Source of the DNA: Salegentibacter salegens
GTDB taxonomy: Bacteria > Bacteroidota > Bacteroidia > Flavobacteriales > Flavobacteriaceae
NCBI RefSeq assembly: GCF_900142975.1
Contig: NZ_LT670848.1
Location: 682,001-746,000, forward strand
Reading direction: 5' to 3'
Length of the DNA stretch: 64,000 bases
This document shows positions 26,695 through 36,340 of the stretch, piece by piece. Under the pieces are notes generated by a model that was not told the origin of the DNA, searched no databases, and worked only from the letters and a program-made list of their open reading frames with translations. Within the stretch, counting starts at the first letter, position 1. Every line of letters starts with the position of its first letter. Position numbers and translations under genes: made by a program.

Positions 26695-26726
26695 TTCTTC
26701 TCCCGGGGGTACCCCCGGGAGAAGAA
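26695..26726. terminator. 32-bp perfect palindrome, IS256 copy 2
   Basis: This is the same loopless GC-rich palindrome as in copy 1, just after the transposase stop on the minus strand. Confidence 0.7.
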
Positions 26727-26730
26727 AATT

Positions 26731-27969
26731 TTAGTTTTTCGTTTCATTGGTGGCTAAGTCCAACTCTAGCCGACCTTCAAATTTAATAGCTAATTGTTGA
26801 ACTACCAAACCCCAGTTCTGCAGTGGGGCGTTCCATTTCTTTTCAATTCTTCTGGTAGCTAGGTAAACCAGCTTCAATAGTGCCATATCATTGGTAAAAG
26901 CGCCTTTGGTCTTGGTTACTTTTCTTACCTGCCGGTGAAAAGCCTCTACGGCATTTGTGGTGTATATGAGTTTTCTAATGGGTGCGGTATATTCAAAATA
27001 AGCACTCAATCGGTCCCAGTTATCATTCCAGGAACGGATCACTATGGGATATCTTTTGCCCCATTTTTCTTCCAGATCCAGTAAAGCCGATTCAGCCTGG
27101 TCTTTGGTGTCAGCCTTGTACACCAGTTTAAGGTCTTTCATAAAATCTTTTTGATCCTTACTGGCCACATACTTCATACTATTGCGGATCTGGTGGACAA
27201 TACATAGCTGAATATCAGTCTTGGGATAAACAGAATGAATGGCTTCACTAAAGCCCGTAAGATTATCCGTACAGGCAATCAGAATATCTTTTAAGCCACG
27301 GTTGTTTAATTGGGTCAGCACCTGAAGCCAAAAATTGGCCCCTTCACTTTCCGAGATATACATACCCAGCACTTCCTTTCTTCCAGCTTTATTTATTCCT
27401 AAAATATTATACAAGGCCTTGTGCTTTACTTTGCCTTCTTCGCGTACCTTGAAGTGCATCGCGTCGAGCCATAGGATGCAATATACCGGCTCCAAGGGGC
27501 GATCCTGCCATTCCTTAACCTTGGGAATCACCCGGTCCGTAATATCACTTAGAACGTGTGTGGATATCTTGGAATCATACATTTCCTCTATATGAGCTGA
27601 GATATCCCGCAGGCTATTGCCCATCCCGTACATGCCTATAATCTGCTTTTCTAAATTATCGGCCAGGATACGCTGGCGTTTCGCTACGATCTCCGGCTCA
27701 AAGGTACTGTTACGATCCTGGGGCGTGTTAATGGTGACGTCCCCTTGGCTGCTCTTTAGGGTCTTTTTGCCTTTGCCATTACGCTTATTACCTGCTTTTG
27801 AGCCTTTTTCTTCATCGGAAAGGTGCGAAGACATTTCTGCTTCCAGGGCCTCTTCCATAAACTCCCTAAGCATTGGAGCAAAAGCGCCGTTTTTGCCGGT
27901 TAGGGATTCTCCTGATAAAAATTGTTTTAATGCTTTTTCCTTTAATTCCTTAATCTCTTCTTGTGTCAT
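26731..27969 (-). CDS. IS256-family transposase, copy 2
   Basis: The 412 residues are identical to the copy at 8496-9734, with the same DDE residues (LDAMH, CTDN, AVEAFH). The intact frame suggests it is still competent. Because both copies match, homologous recombination between them is easy and would flip the 17-kb segment between them back and forth. Confidence 0.95.
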   Translation of the reverse strand: MTQEEIKELKEKALKQFLSGESLTGKNGAFAPMLREFMEEALEAEMSSHLSDEEKGSKAGNKRNGKGKKTLKSSQGDVTINTPQDRNSTFEPEIVAKRQRILADNLEKQIIGMYGMGNSLRDISAHIEEMYDSKISTHVLSDITDRVIPKVKEWQDRPLEPVYCILWLDAMHFKVREEGKVKHKALYNILGINKAGRKEVLGMYISESEGANFWLQVLTQLNNRGLKDILIACTDNLTGFSEAIHSVYPKTDIQLCIVHQIRNSMKYVASKDQKDFMKDLKLVYKADTKDQAESALLDLEEKWGKRYPIVIRSWNDNWDRLSAYFEYTAPIRKLIYTTNAVEAFHRQVRKVTKTKGAFTNDMALLKLVYLATRRIEKKWNAPLQNWGLVVQQLAIKFEGRLELDLATNETKN

Positions 27970-28031
27970 AATCTAGTCTAAAAATTTTAATTTAATTTTC
28001 AAAGTCTAGACAGACTTGAGATTACACCCTC

Positions 28032-28039
28032 ATTCTCCA
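28032..28039. repeat. IS256 target duplication, copy at the N-terminal half
   Basis: The minus strand reads TGGAGAAT. The partner copy is at 9797-9804, 18 kb away and in opposite orientation. Confidence 0.9.
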
Positions 28040-29667
28040 TTGTATTCATATTCTATTGTGATACCATTAAGTTCATCATCCTCTCCAATGGTAACAATTT
28101 TTATTTCCTGAAATGGTTCGTCAGGGTTCATATATTGATAAAACCCATTGATTTTTTCGGAAAAAGCACTAATGAAGTTATCAAGACCCTCCTTTTGTTT
28201 TTTAATGAATTCGTTATAAATAATCTCTATGGTTTTTCTTTGCTTTTCCAACTTTATGCGTTGTTTTTCAAAGTGTTTTATTTTTATAAAAGCATCTTTG
28301 GAGGCGGAGACATTAGAATAAACGACAGCTGAATTATCTTTTTCCTGAATTTTTTTAATTTCTTTTATTCTATCTATAATCACAGATTGAAAATCAAAAT
28401 CTGATGCTTGAAATCCGACCATATCTTTATTAGGAATTTTATTTCCTGAGGTTACTTTTTCAACACTAGCTCTTTGGAATTTTTCAATTTTATCTTTTAA
28501 AGCAGTCGTTCCCGCATGAATTGCTTTATGATCTTCCTGCTTAATCAACTTTTCCAACAGTAAATTGTCCAGTCTTTTTATCCGCTCTACTGTTATGACT
28601 CCTATAGATTGTTTTGCCTTATCAAAAAACGCTTTTTTCTTTGAAGATTCTTCAATTTCCTTAATCCTAGCAGCGATTTCATTGCGCAAGTCTTCAATAC
28701 TTTTGGGTTGAAGACAAAGTGGACAACTTTCTTCCTTATGGTATTTTTTCGCTAAAACAGTATCACCAGTTTTTAGTAGTTCTGCGAGAAAAGTTTGCAT
28801 TATACTTTCAACATCTCCCGCTATTTTTTCAAATTCTTCATAATATTTTTCATACTCTGTATTTATGAATTCAATTTCTACTTTCAAAGTATCTGTAGCA
28901 GCTTTGACCTTTTCCAAAAAAGTCAGTTCTTCATTAAGCTTATTATTAGTCCCTTTCTTAAGAAGCTCCAGAAGAGAATCGATATCCTCAATTTCTTTCA
29001 CCTCAATACCAGTTTTCAAAGGAGCTATTTTTTTATTTATAACTTCAATCAAATCTTCTTTCCGGCTAACTGCAGCTCCAATTTTTTCAATAAGCACCTC
29101 TTTTTGAGTGTTTATTTGAGCTTCAAAATTTTGATTTTTTATTTCAGTTTTTAGTGAACTGTAACTTTTTCTTAAAACATCCTTTTTTTTTGTAACCTCT
29201 GAATAACCGATGATATCAGATAAGTATTTGAGCTTGTCGCCTTTGGTATTATCAATAAAATCTCTGAGATATTGATATCGTAGAAGTAAGTTTTCCTTTG
29301 TGGAATCGTCAAGGTATTTTCCAAATTCTTCGGTTGTATTAGAAAACTCGGCGCCAAGTTTACCACGCTTAACGAATAAGGATTTAGTAGCGTTAAAAGC
29401 TTCTCCTTTAATATAAGAAACACTTACTTCAGATACATCTTCGTCAGTAAGTGTTGCATTCCTTAAAGCATCCTTTAAATCAATCTCACCACTTGAAAGA
29501 TGGGAAACCCTGTTTGTGTAAAACCATTCCAACGCGTCAGAAATACTACTCTTCCCAGTTCCATTGTCACCATAAAGCAAAATAGATCTTCCATTTAAAG
29601 GTAGTTCTAAGCTATCTTTTGCTCCCCTAATTCCTTTAATACTAATATTTCTAATCTTTATCGACAT
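28032..29667 (-). pseudogene. Zinc-hook SMC/Rad50-like ATPase, N-terminal half
   Basis: About 545 residues. It begins MSIKIRNISIKGIRGAKDSL with Walker A LLYGDNGTGKSSISDAL (P-loop at residues 33-40), then a long coiled coil with a central CPLC motif at residues 315-318 (EESCPLCLQPKS), a Rad50/RloC-like zinc hook that would join two molecules. A second coiled coil returns to the head domain (YMNPDEPFQEIKIVTIG) and stops at the IS256 border in the 8-bp duplication. Walker B and the signature are on the other half (9797-10598). The restored 809-residue protein would be a DNA-binding ATPase. It is the last gene of the type III restriction operon, and its start overlaps the small gene before it by 17 bases. 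Confidence 0.88.
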
Positions 29668-29839
29668 CCGTTTCTCTTAATGTTTGTAATTCATTTTTGA
29701 CGTTGGTATCTGATAACTTGTCATCTTTATATAACTTGTTCAACATCTTGGCGATTTCAGGATCAACGTTCTCGATTTTATCAATATTTTCGAAAAAATC
29801 GTCTAATATTTCTTTTCCTGATTTTACTTTTTCATCCAT
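29651..29839 (-). CDS. Small acidic protein (62 aa) of the restriction operon
   Basis: I do not recognise this 62-residue protein. It is acidic and helical (DEKVKSGKEILDDFFENIDK, then DPEIAKMLNKLYKDDKL) and has no membrane segment. It lies 5 bases after the GIY-YIG gene and overlaps the ATPase start by 17 bases, so it is co-translated with the ATPase. A role as inhibitor, adaptor or subunit of the ATPase is plausible because of this coupling, but nothing in the sequence proves it. Confidence 0.6.
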   Translation of the reverse strand: MDEKVKSGKEILDDFFENIDKIENVDPEIAKMLNKLYKDDKLSDTNVKNELQTLRETDVDKD

Positions 29840-29844
29840 AGTTT

Positions 29845-30315
29845 TTACTTAAAATATTTCCAATCAATTTTAAAACTTGTAGTAAGCGTATTATTCAAAA
29901 TTTCAAATCCTGTTTTATTATTACAAATGGGATAAACCCCATAATACTCAACAAAATTCAAAATAAAATAACTCTCTAAATCTTCAATTCTAAAATGCCA
30001 TATATTTCGCAACATTTCGAAATTAATATAGGTAAACAAAAGTGGTTCAACTTTTCTATAACTCGATAATCCAACATTCTTAGACTTTCCATCGAAATGT
30101 CCAATCAATCTACTTCCTATGCTGTTAGTTCTTTTTTCGCTCATGCCGATATATAACAATTTTGAAGTCTCGAATGGATATCGAATATCGATAGATTGGC
30201 TGAAAATAAAGTAGAGTCCTGCGATACCATTTAAAGGTCTAATATTAGATGGTATAAATGGCTTAGGGCTGTCAAAATATATAGTTACTTCATTTGTCAT
30301 ACCATTAAAACGCAT
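29845..30315 (-). CDS. GIY-YIG fold protein
   Basis: The 156 residues carry the GIY-YIG core: AGLYFIFSQ (the GIY part), LLYIGMSEK (the YIG part), an arginine in NSIGSRLIGHFDGKS, and a glutamate region in FRIEDLESYFILNF. GIY-YIG domains are usually metal-dependent nucleases. Here it is inserted in an R-M operon and could cut invading or modified DNA. The gene overlaps the mod stop by 11 bases if the first ATG (30315) is used; a second ATG at 30300 is possible. It is complete. Confidence 0.72.
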   Translation of the reverse strand: MRFNGMTNEVTIYFDSPKPFIPSNIRPLNGIAGLYFIFSQSIDIRYPFETSKLLYIGMSEKRTNSIGSRLIGHFDGKSKNVGLSSYRKVEPLLFTYINFEMLRNIWHFRIEDLESYFILNFVEYYGVYPICNNKTGFEILNNTLTTSFKIDWKYFK

Positions 30316-32305
30316 TAAATTTATCTCCCATATAATGCTTCAAATTCCATTTCTTCGTAGTGTCCAAAGCTCTTTCCAAAACAATTAACTTCAGATCTGT
30401 ATGGTCCTGTAAATAACTAACCGTTTCATCTGCCAAACTTACGTCTAGGCATATCAAGGTCTGCTTGTCGCCGTCTGATGCCAAGAAGATTTCATTCTGC
30501 TTGAACTGTTCCTGTTTTTCTAAGGTGTAGTTGAGTTTAAAACCGTTTTTGATTAAAATTTCAGTAATGAGTTCTTCGCGGTTAAAGGCAGAAACGAGTT
30601 GGGCTTCTTTTTCGGTAATGTATTTTTTGAGTAACGCCACATTTTCTTCGTCAGATTTCTCGGGGTCGGGAGCGTATTCTACCCTTGGGAAATTGGACTT
30701 GACCAATTTAAACACTTTAAAGCCCAAGCCTTTCAATTGTTCTTTTTTCGTTTCTTCTTTGGTGAATAAATCTGGGGTTTCTTTCTTCTTTCCAGCAACG
30801 ATGTTATCAATCACGCGTTTGTTTCGCTCAATGGTAATATCACTTATTTTTTTATAACCTGCTTTAAATGCTTCGCTTTTTTCATCTGTTGCTTCTGGAA
30901 GCTGAACCATAATGTATTTTCTATTACCGCCGTCTTCCTGATTAAGTTCAGCTATAGCCTGTCCGGCTGTCCCAGAACCTGAGAAAAAATCAAGAAAGAT
31001 ATCGTTACCCTCCAAAGTGTTCATTTGAAATAAGTATTTTATTAGATCAACAGGCTTAGGATAACCGTCAAAAATAAGTCCCATCTTATCTAATATACTT
31101 GAAGCTTTCTGAGGACCACCTAATCCGTTAAGGACCGTTATGACGTGACTTTGCTCAGATTTTCTGCCCTTTACGGCCTCTATTGCGCCCGTATTAGAAA
31201 TTTCAAATTTGGTTTCTTGCCCTTTTGAATCTAATATCGGCTCACAATTATTTTCAATATATCTTTCTAACAATTCTTTAGAGCTCCAACCGCTTTCTAC
31301 TATGACCTCATTCGTTAAATGTCCATTCTTAATAACCGCATTTTCTTTATAATGTGGCCAAGAATCTGTTCGTTTTTCGATAACTCCATCTTTAATCAAA
31401 GAAGGAAAACCAATAGGAATTTTCACTCCACTTATTGGGTTTTTAGGTCCATTTTTCACTATTGTATTCCTAATTTCCGAAAGAAACAACTTACTTCCTT
31501 CAGGAGTACTTGGATCTATAATTGGTGGTGCTGGAAATTTTTCCGCAATTTTTGCATATGTCAATATGTATTCGTGTACATTTTTGAATTTCGCCTGATT
31601 GTCAAAATTGCCATCAGTTCTCCAAGAGAATTGAGCCATAAAATTTTCTTCCCCAAAAACTTCATCGCATAATTTCCGTAGATGATGCATTTCATTATCA
31701 TCAATCGATATAAAAATAACACCGTCTTCTTTTAATAACTGCCGTGCAATCAATAGACGACTGTACATCATATTTAACCAATTACTGTGAAAACGACCAT
31801 CCGTTTCAGTGTTGGTATCCACTTTAAATCCCTCTTCTGTCATTTCAGCATCTTCCCAGTACTCTTTTCTATTTTGGTCAAAATTATCAGAATAGACAAA
31901 ATCTTTTCCGGTATTATAGGGCGGGTCAATATAAATGCACTTCACCTGTTCCCGGTAACCGTTGCTCAGCAACTTAAGCACTTGCAAGTTTTCGCCTTCA
32001 ATGATTAGGTTTTCACTGTTATTGGGATTTACGCTTCTTCCTTCATCATAAACAAGTGTGGCATTTGTAGGGGTAAAAGCTTCCCGCTTAGCCTTGCTTT
32101 TCCCGAACCAACGAAACTCATAGCGCTCGGTGTCGTTCACGCTTTCGGGGTCAATAACTTTTTTAAGTTCGTTCAGGTTAAGCTTTCCCTCATCGGTAAA
32201 CAAGTCTGGCATCAATTGTTTTAACTGTTCCAGGCGTTCCTTGTTCCAGTCGTGCGACTGTACTTTTTCCAAAGGGTTTTCTATGGTTTCTTTCGTATTG
32301 CTCAT
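30305..32305 (-). CDS. mod: Type III restriction-modification DNA methyltransferase (Mod)
   Basis: At 666 residues, this is an adenine-N6 methyltransferase. The catalytic motif IV is IYIDPPYNTGKDF (residues 125-137), and motif I is DFFSGSGTAGQA (around residue 440) followed by KYIMVQLPE. The motif IV before motif I order is the beta class of type III Mod proteins. The middle holds the target-recognition domain (from about residue 230). Mod sets the recognition site and forms the complex with Res. It lies between the DUF1016 and GIY-YIG genes with 6 bases and an overlap, respectively. It is complete. Confidence 0.93.
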   Translation of the reverse strand: MSNTKETIENPLEKVQSHDWNKERLEQLKQLMPDLFTDEGKLNLNELKKVIDPESVNDTERYEFRWFGKSKAKREAFTPTNATLVYDEGRSVNPNNSENLIIEGENLQVLKLLSNGYREQVKCIYIDPPYNTGKDFVYSDNFDQNRKEYWEDAEMTEEGFKVDTNTETDGRFHSNWLNMMYSRLLIARQLLKEDGVIFISIDDNEMHHLRKLCDEVFGEENFMAQFSWRTDGNFDNQAKFKNVHEYILTYAKIAEKFPAPPIIDPSTPEGSKLFLSEIRNTIVKNGPKNPISGVKIPIGFPSLIKDGVIEKRTDSWPHYKENAVIKNGHLTNEVIVESGWSSKELLERYIENNCEPILDSKGQETKFEISNTGAIEAVKGRKSEQSHVITVLNGLGGPQKASSILDKMGLIFDGYPKPVDLIKYLFQMNTLEGNDIFLDFFSGSGTAGQAIAELNQEDGGNRKYIMVQLPEATDEKSEAFKAGYKKISDITIERNKRVIDNIVAGKKKETPDLFTKEETKKEQLKGLGFKVFKLVKSNFPRVEYAPDPEKSDEENVALLKKYITEKEAQLVSAFNREELITEILIKNGFKLNYTLEKQEQFKQNEIFLASDGDKQTLICLDVSLADETVSYLQDHTDLKLIVLERALDTTKKWNLKHYMGDKFNAF

Positions 32306-32311
32306 AAACTA

Positions 32312-33298
32312 TTATTCAAGGTCTTTTTCAATAAATTGTTGCAGTTCTTCCTCGCTTGGTAGGTACATTTGGTATTTTGAGGCAAAAAGGTTTTTCTTAT
32401 CATTGAGCACCGAGTATTTTGCAACCACATTATCGGTGTCGGCACATAATAATATCCCAATCGTGGGATTGTCATTTTTAGATTTTTCGCGTTCATCAAA
32501 CATACGCACATACATATCCAGCTGCCCAATATCCTGATGGCTCAGTTTTCCGCTCTTGATGTCAATGACCACAAAACACTTAAGATGGTAATTGTAAAAT
32601 ACCAAATCAATAAAGAAATCAGAGGTTTCGGTACGGACCAATTTTTGTTGTGCCACAAACGCAAAGCCTTTACCCAGTTCCAGTAGAAAGGTCTGTAAAT
32701 GGGCAATAATTCCTTTTTCAATATCCTTTTCTTTGTGTGTTAAATTAGCAGGAAGGTCAAGAAACTCAAGTACATAAGGGTTTTTGATGAAATCGAGTTT
32801 GGATAATTCGTTAGTTTCCGAAGCAATTTCCTTATTGGATTGGTTGGATAAAATGCGTTGGTAATATTGACTGCTGATATTGCGATCCAGCTTTCGGGTG
32901 CTCCAATGTTGACTGATGGACTCCTTTAGATAAAATTGCTTCACAGTTTTATCTTCCACACGTATTAATAAACGATAATGTGACCAACTCAATTCGGGAC
33001 GCACTGTGTCCCGAATTGGAAAGCTTAAATAAAACTGTCGAATTCTGCGAAGTTCGCGGGCGTCGAAACTTTTACCAAAATCATTGCTTAGGTTTTTGGC
33101 AAGTTCTTTTAATAAATAGGTTCCATATTCTGCTCTTTCACTACCCTTCTGTTCTTCCTCTACAATGCGTTTACCTATTTCCCAATACGCAAACACCATC
33201 GCCGAATTAACTGCGGTAGCGACTTTTTGACGAGCCTGTTCTAAAATATCCCTTATTTCCTGTAGAAGGGCGTTATGCTGTTTATTGGGTTTCATCAA
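32312..33298 (-). CDS. DUF1016 / YhcG-type PD-(D/E)XK nuclease-like protein
   Basis: The 328 residues consist of an N-terminal DUF1016_N part (AMVFAYWEIGKRIVEEEQKG; DLRRIRQFYLSFPIRD-type text; LSWSHYRLLIRVED) and a C-terminal nuclease fold with FFIDLVFYNYHLKCFVVIDI and then KSGKL, giving the D...D.K arrangement of PD-(D/E)XK enzymes. These proteins are scattered in defence islands. Here it lies between res and mod with 6-7 base gaps, which breaks the usual mod-res pair and suggests it works with the complex. A hairpin in its coding region (32990-33018) recurs between genes at 36575-36603. Confidence 0.85.
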   Translation of the reverse strand: MMKPNKQHNALLQEIRDILEQARQKVATAVNSAMVFAYWEIGKRIVEEEQKGSERAEYGTYLLKELAKNLSNDFGKSFDARELRRIRQFYLSFPIRDTVRPELSWSHYRLLIRVEDKTVKQFYLKESISQHWSTRKLDRNISSQYYQRILSNQSNKEIASETNELSKLDFIKNPYVLEFLDLPANLTHKEKDIEKGIIAHLQTFLLELGKGFAFVAQQKLVRTETSDFFIDLVFYNYHLKCFVVIDIKSGKLSHQDIGQLDMYVRMFDEREKSKNDNPTIGILLCADTDNVVAKYSVLNDKKNLFASKYQMYLPSEEELQQFIEKDLE

Positions 33299-33305
33299 TC
33301 CTAAT

Positions 33306-36023
33306 CTATTTTATTTCTTGTATTTTCTTGACATCCTTGTGCGCCTCACTTTTAAAATATGAATAATCTTTGACCGGAGCTTTGTATTTTACATCCACAC
33401 CCAGTGTAGCAAAGTGTTTTAGCGCACATTTAATTTTATAGACCTCACTTTCCTTTAGCGACTTTTTATCATTGATATCGTTCGTTCCCTTTGTTTCAAT
33501 GACGAAATAAAACTCACTTTCAGCCCCATCTTTTAGGCTTTTGCGTTTCATCACAATACCAAAATCAGGCTCATATTCACCTATGGGCGTTTTGATTTTA
33601 TAATAAGAAGGTAGCTTAAGGAAACAGACCACTTCATCATCGCTATCAGCCGTCAAAGCGAATTTATGCTCTACCTCGCTATCTACTAAGGTTTTGTCAA
33701 AAATTCCACGCTTAGGAGTTGGGGTGTAGCGTTTATCATCCAATTGCTTTACGAAATCTTCAAAATCAAAAGGAAAGATTTCACTCGTTAAATGGTAATC
33801 CAAACCACGCAGCATTTCTTCCAACTCAATATTCTTAATAAGAGCAGAAGCACGGTGAATGAACTGTGGTGGATTTTTGGCAAACTGGGAGTGATCAATA
33901 TCTCGAATAATGGAAAAAGTGGTGGTATAACTCAGGCTCGTATTTTCGCTGAGTTCTTCCACCAAATCCAGTGCCGTATAACTGGCTTTAAGTTTATAAC
34001 TTTCGCTTCCGCCAAATTCATCCTTAAGTTGCGTTTCGGTAATGGAGCTAATGGAACGACTGGTAACTTCTGCCACATAATCGGCAATATCGATTTGATT
34101 GAGCGCTTCCCGGCTTCTTTCGATAAGTGCTTCTTCGTCAAAGGCTACGGTATAATTGGTTTTTTTAGCGAGTGCAGACCAGAACCGTTTAAAAGCTTTA
34201 TTCACGCTATCATTATCATTCCGCTTAAAACGAACCTCATTTTGAGGTCTTCCCTTGTGAGAATGCGTCATTCCCGCACCGGCGGTTTGTGTACCATAAA
34301 CCTCTTTAATTTCTTCCTGATATTGGGTTACAAAGGTTTCATAGGTTTCATTAGGAATTACGGTAAGCTGATTGATGCGGTCAGCATCAGAAACATCAGG
34401 TTTGTCATAAACGCGGTTCCCCTTATCATTAACACATATTCGTAAACCCCGACCAATCTCTTGGCGTTTTTTGATTTCGGAATAGGAATTGCTCAGTGTA
34501 GCAATATTAAAAATATTGGGATTATCCCAACCAACACCCAAAGCGGAATGTGAAAAGACAAACTCGATTTTATTGGCCACAGTGTCACCATAATTGAGCA
34601 AGCCTTCTTTATCTTTTAAGATAGCATCAAAAACATCGCTGTTTTTCCGCATTGCGTTTTCGCTATCTGTAAACTCGCCTTTTCCAGTTTTGGCAAAATA
34701 CGAGCCCTGAATATACTCGATATGCTCGGCTGTTGGTACTTGATTGTCGTGGAATTCAGGATAAAGCGCTTTGTATTTTTCTATAAATATTCTTTTGATG
34801 ATGGGATCATCGCTCACATAGTTGGCCACCTTATCGATAAAAATAAGGGATAAACATTTGATTCCTTGTTCCCTTAGTTTTTGTTTTTTGGTAAAATGTC
34901 GGATGATAAGCCATTCTAATTGTAAATTCCAAATGCTCTGCACGTTTCCGGAACCCTGTTTTTCAAATATTTCTGTTCCGTTAGTAAAGACTATCGACCA
35001 TTTTTGGGTACGAAGGCTCTTTTGAATACGTTCTATTTTATAATTTAGGTAACTTGGATTATTCGTCTTTTCCCCTAGATTGTCGCCATCTTTTAACCAA
35101 GCTGTATTCTTGAATTGAATTTTTCCGCTGGCCATCTGGTGCCAGGCTTTTATTTTTACTTTTATACTTCCGCTCTTGTTTTGAACATCTGAAAACTCAA
35201 GCTTTAGCGTGGCTTCATCATTTTTTTCGGTAACGGTAAGCACCTCTATTTTTTTGACCAAACCATCTTTGTAACTATCGTAAGGAGTTAGACGATACAG
35301 TTTGTTTTTAGAAACCTTATGAGTGGCAGAATACCGTAATTTAAAAAGTGGATTGAGCTTTTTAATCTGCTTGATGGAATTGGGAGTATCCATCCCTTCC
35401 TGTGGCTCATCCATTATAATGATTGGTTTGGTCCGTCCTATCGCTTCAATAAAGGGGATATTGGCAAACAAATCTTCGCGTTGGGCTTGGTTCAATATCT
35501 TGTCTTCTGAATTGAAGGAAGCCAAGGTCATAATCATTATTTGAGGATGTTGTTCTTCAATAAAATTGGTCACCTTGCTCAAACGCTTGCTGTCATACTC
35601 GAAAGCTTTGGGGGTAAATCCATATATATCCTCCAGTTGATTATCAAAGGTCTCTACTGTATTTAATATTCCTTGCCGGATTGCGACAGAAGGCACAAGA
35701 ATAATGAACTTGGTAAAACCGTAATGTTTATAAAGTTCATAAATGGTTTTTAGATACACTAAGGTTTTACCGGTTCCAGTTTCCATTTCGATGGTCAATT
35801 CGTGTTCGGGTGTAAGTTTGGCGATCTCTTCGGTAATTCCATTTTCTTGAATGACCGTTTTAATATTCTCCTGTATCTCTTCCGCTGAAAGCGAAATTCT
35901 ATTGCAACGAATGCCTTCATTACTGGAATTGTCAAAGGTGTTTTTAACCGTACCATCAAAAACGTCAACCACTGCTTTAATGGCTATTTGTTGATATGCT
36001 AATTCTTCTAACTTGATTCCCAT
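33306..36023 (-). CDS. res: Type III restriction endonuclease subunit (Res)
   Basis: At 905 residues, this is a superfamily 2 helicase plus nuclease. Walker A is EMETGTGKTLVYLKT (about 80-90), motif II is IIIMDEPQEGMD, and the motif V/VI region is SHSALGVGWDNPN then KRQEIGRGLRICVN. The C-terminal nuclease is PD-(D/E)XK: YEPDFGIVMKRK and FYFVIETKG. Res moves on DNA from two opposed Mod-bound sites and cuts when they meet. The start shares one base with the XRE gene stop, so both are coupled. It is complete. Confidence 0.93.
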   Translation of the reverse strand: MGIKLEELAYQQIAIKAVVDVFDGTVKNTFDNSSNEGIRCNRISLSAEEIQENIKTVIQENGITEEIAKLTPEHELTIEMETGTGKTLVYLKTIYELYKHYGFTKFIILVPSVAIRQGILNTVETFDNQLEDIYGFTPKAFEYDSKRLSKVTNFIEEQHPQIMIMTLASFNSEDKILNQAQREDLFANIPFIEAIGRTKPIIIMDEPQEGMDTPNSIKQIKKLNPLFKLRYSATHKVSKNKLYRLTPYDSYKDGLVKKIEVLTVTEKNDEATLKLEFSDVQNKSGSIKVKIKAWHQMASGKIQFKNTAWLKDGDNLGEKTNNPSYLNYKIERIQKSLRTQKWSIVFTNGTEIFEKQGSGNVQSIWNLQLEWLIIRHFTKKQKLREQGIKCLSLIFIDKVANYVSDDPIIKRIFIEKYKALYPEFHDNQVPTAEHIEYIQGSYFAKTGKGEFTDSENAMRKNSDVFDAILKDKEGLLNYGDTVANKIEFVFSHSALGVGWDNPNIFNIATLSNSYSEIKKRQEIGRGLRICVNDKGNRVYDKPDVSDADRINQLTVIPNETYETFVTQYQEEIKEVYGTQTAGAGMTHSHKGRPQNEVRFKRNDNDSVNKAFKRFWSALAKKTNYTVAFDEEALIERSREALNQIDIADYVAEVTSRSISSITETQLKDEFGGSESYKLKASYTALDLVEELSENTSLSYTTTFSIIRDIDHSQFAKNPPQFIHRASALIKNIELEEMLRGLDYHLTSEIFPFDFEDFVKQLDDKRYTPTPKRGIFDKTLVDSEVEHKFALTADSDDEVVCFLKLPSYYKIKTPIGEYEPDFGIVMKRKSLKDGAESEFYFVIETKGTNDINDKKSLKESEVYKIKCALKHFATLGVDVKYKAPVKDYSYFKSEAHKDVKKIQEIK

Positions 36024-36340
36024 TAACTTTTGTCGTTCTTAGTGTTGTTGTATTTAATTTTCTGCTCAGCCACCTTCAAGGCTTTTTCTGCTAATTCTTC
36101 ATCTTGAATTTCATAGAGTATCTTTTCGCTCAAATACTGAACAATTAAATCTTCCTGATTCAAGTCCAGAATTTCAGCCAGTTGAATAATCTGTTCCTTC
36201 TTTGCATTGCGCTCCCCACGCTCAATCTTACTAAGGATAGCGGTATCGATATCCAAAAGAGCAGCTACTTGTCTAAGCAATAGCCCTTTTTCTTCTCGAT
36301 GCTTCCTGAGTATTTCCCCAACGGAATTATTTTTCTTCAT
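36023..36340 (-). CDS. XRE-family regulator of the restriction operon
   Basis: The HTH_3 helix-turn-helix is GEILRKHREEKGLLLRQVAA followed by LLDIDTAILSKIERGERN. I place the start at the ATG at 36340 (MKKNNSVGE, 105 residues) and not at the upstream ATG at 36385, because the first 45 bases of the longer frame consist of a palindromic TTGACAA operator. The short acidic C-terminal tail would allow dimerisation. As in other R-M loci, it probably represses or times its own operon. Its last base is the first base of res. Confidence 0.85.
   Translation of the reverse strand: MKKNNSVGEILRKHREEKGLLLRQVAALLDIDTAILSKIERGERNAKKEQIIQLAEILDLNQEDLIVQYLSEKILYEIQDEELAEKALKVAEQKIKYNNTKNDKS

Larger units (their letters stand above)
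26669..28031 (-). mobile_element. IS256-family insertion sequence, copy 2 (reverse)
   Basis: This 1363-base copy is inverted relative to 8434-9796, with the same ends and an identical transposase. The outer (right) flank reads, on the minus strand, TGGAGAAT directly before the IS, the same 8 bases that follow copy 1. The inner flank belongs to the NTPase-like gene. The mixed flanks show reciprocal recombination between the two copies. Confidence 0.94.
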
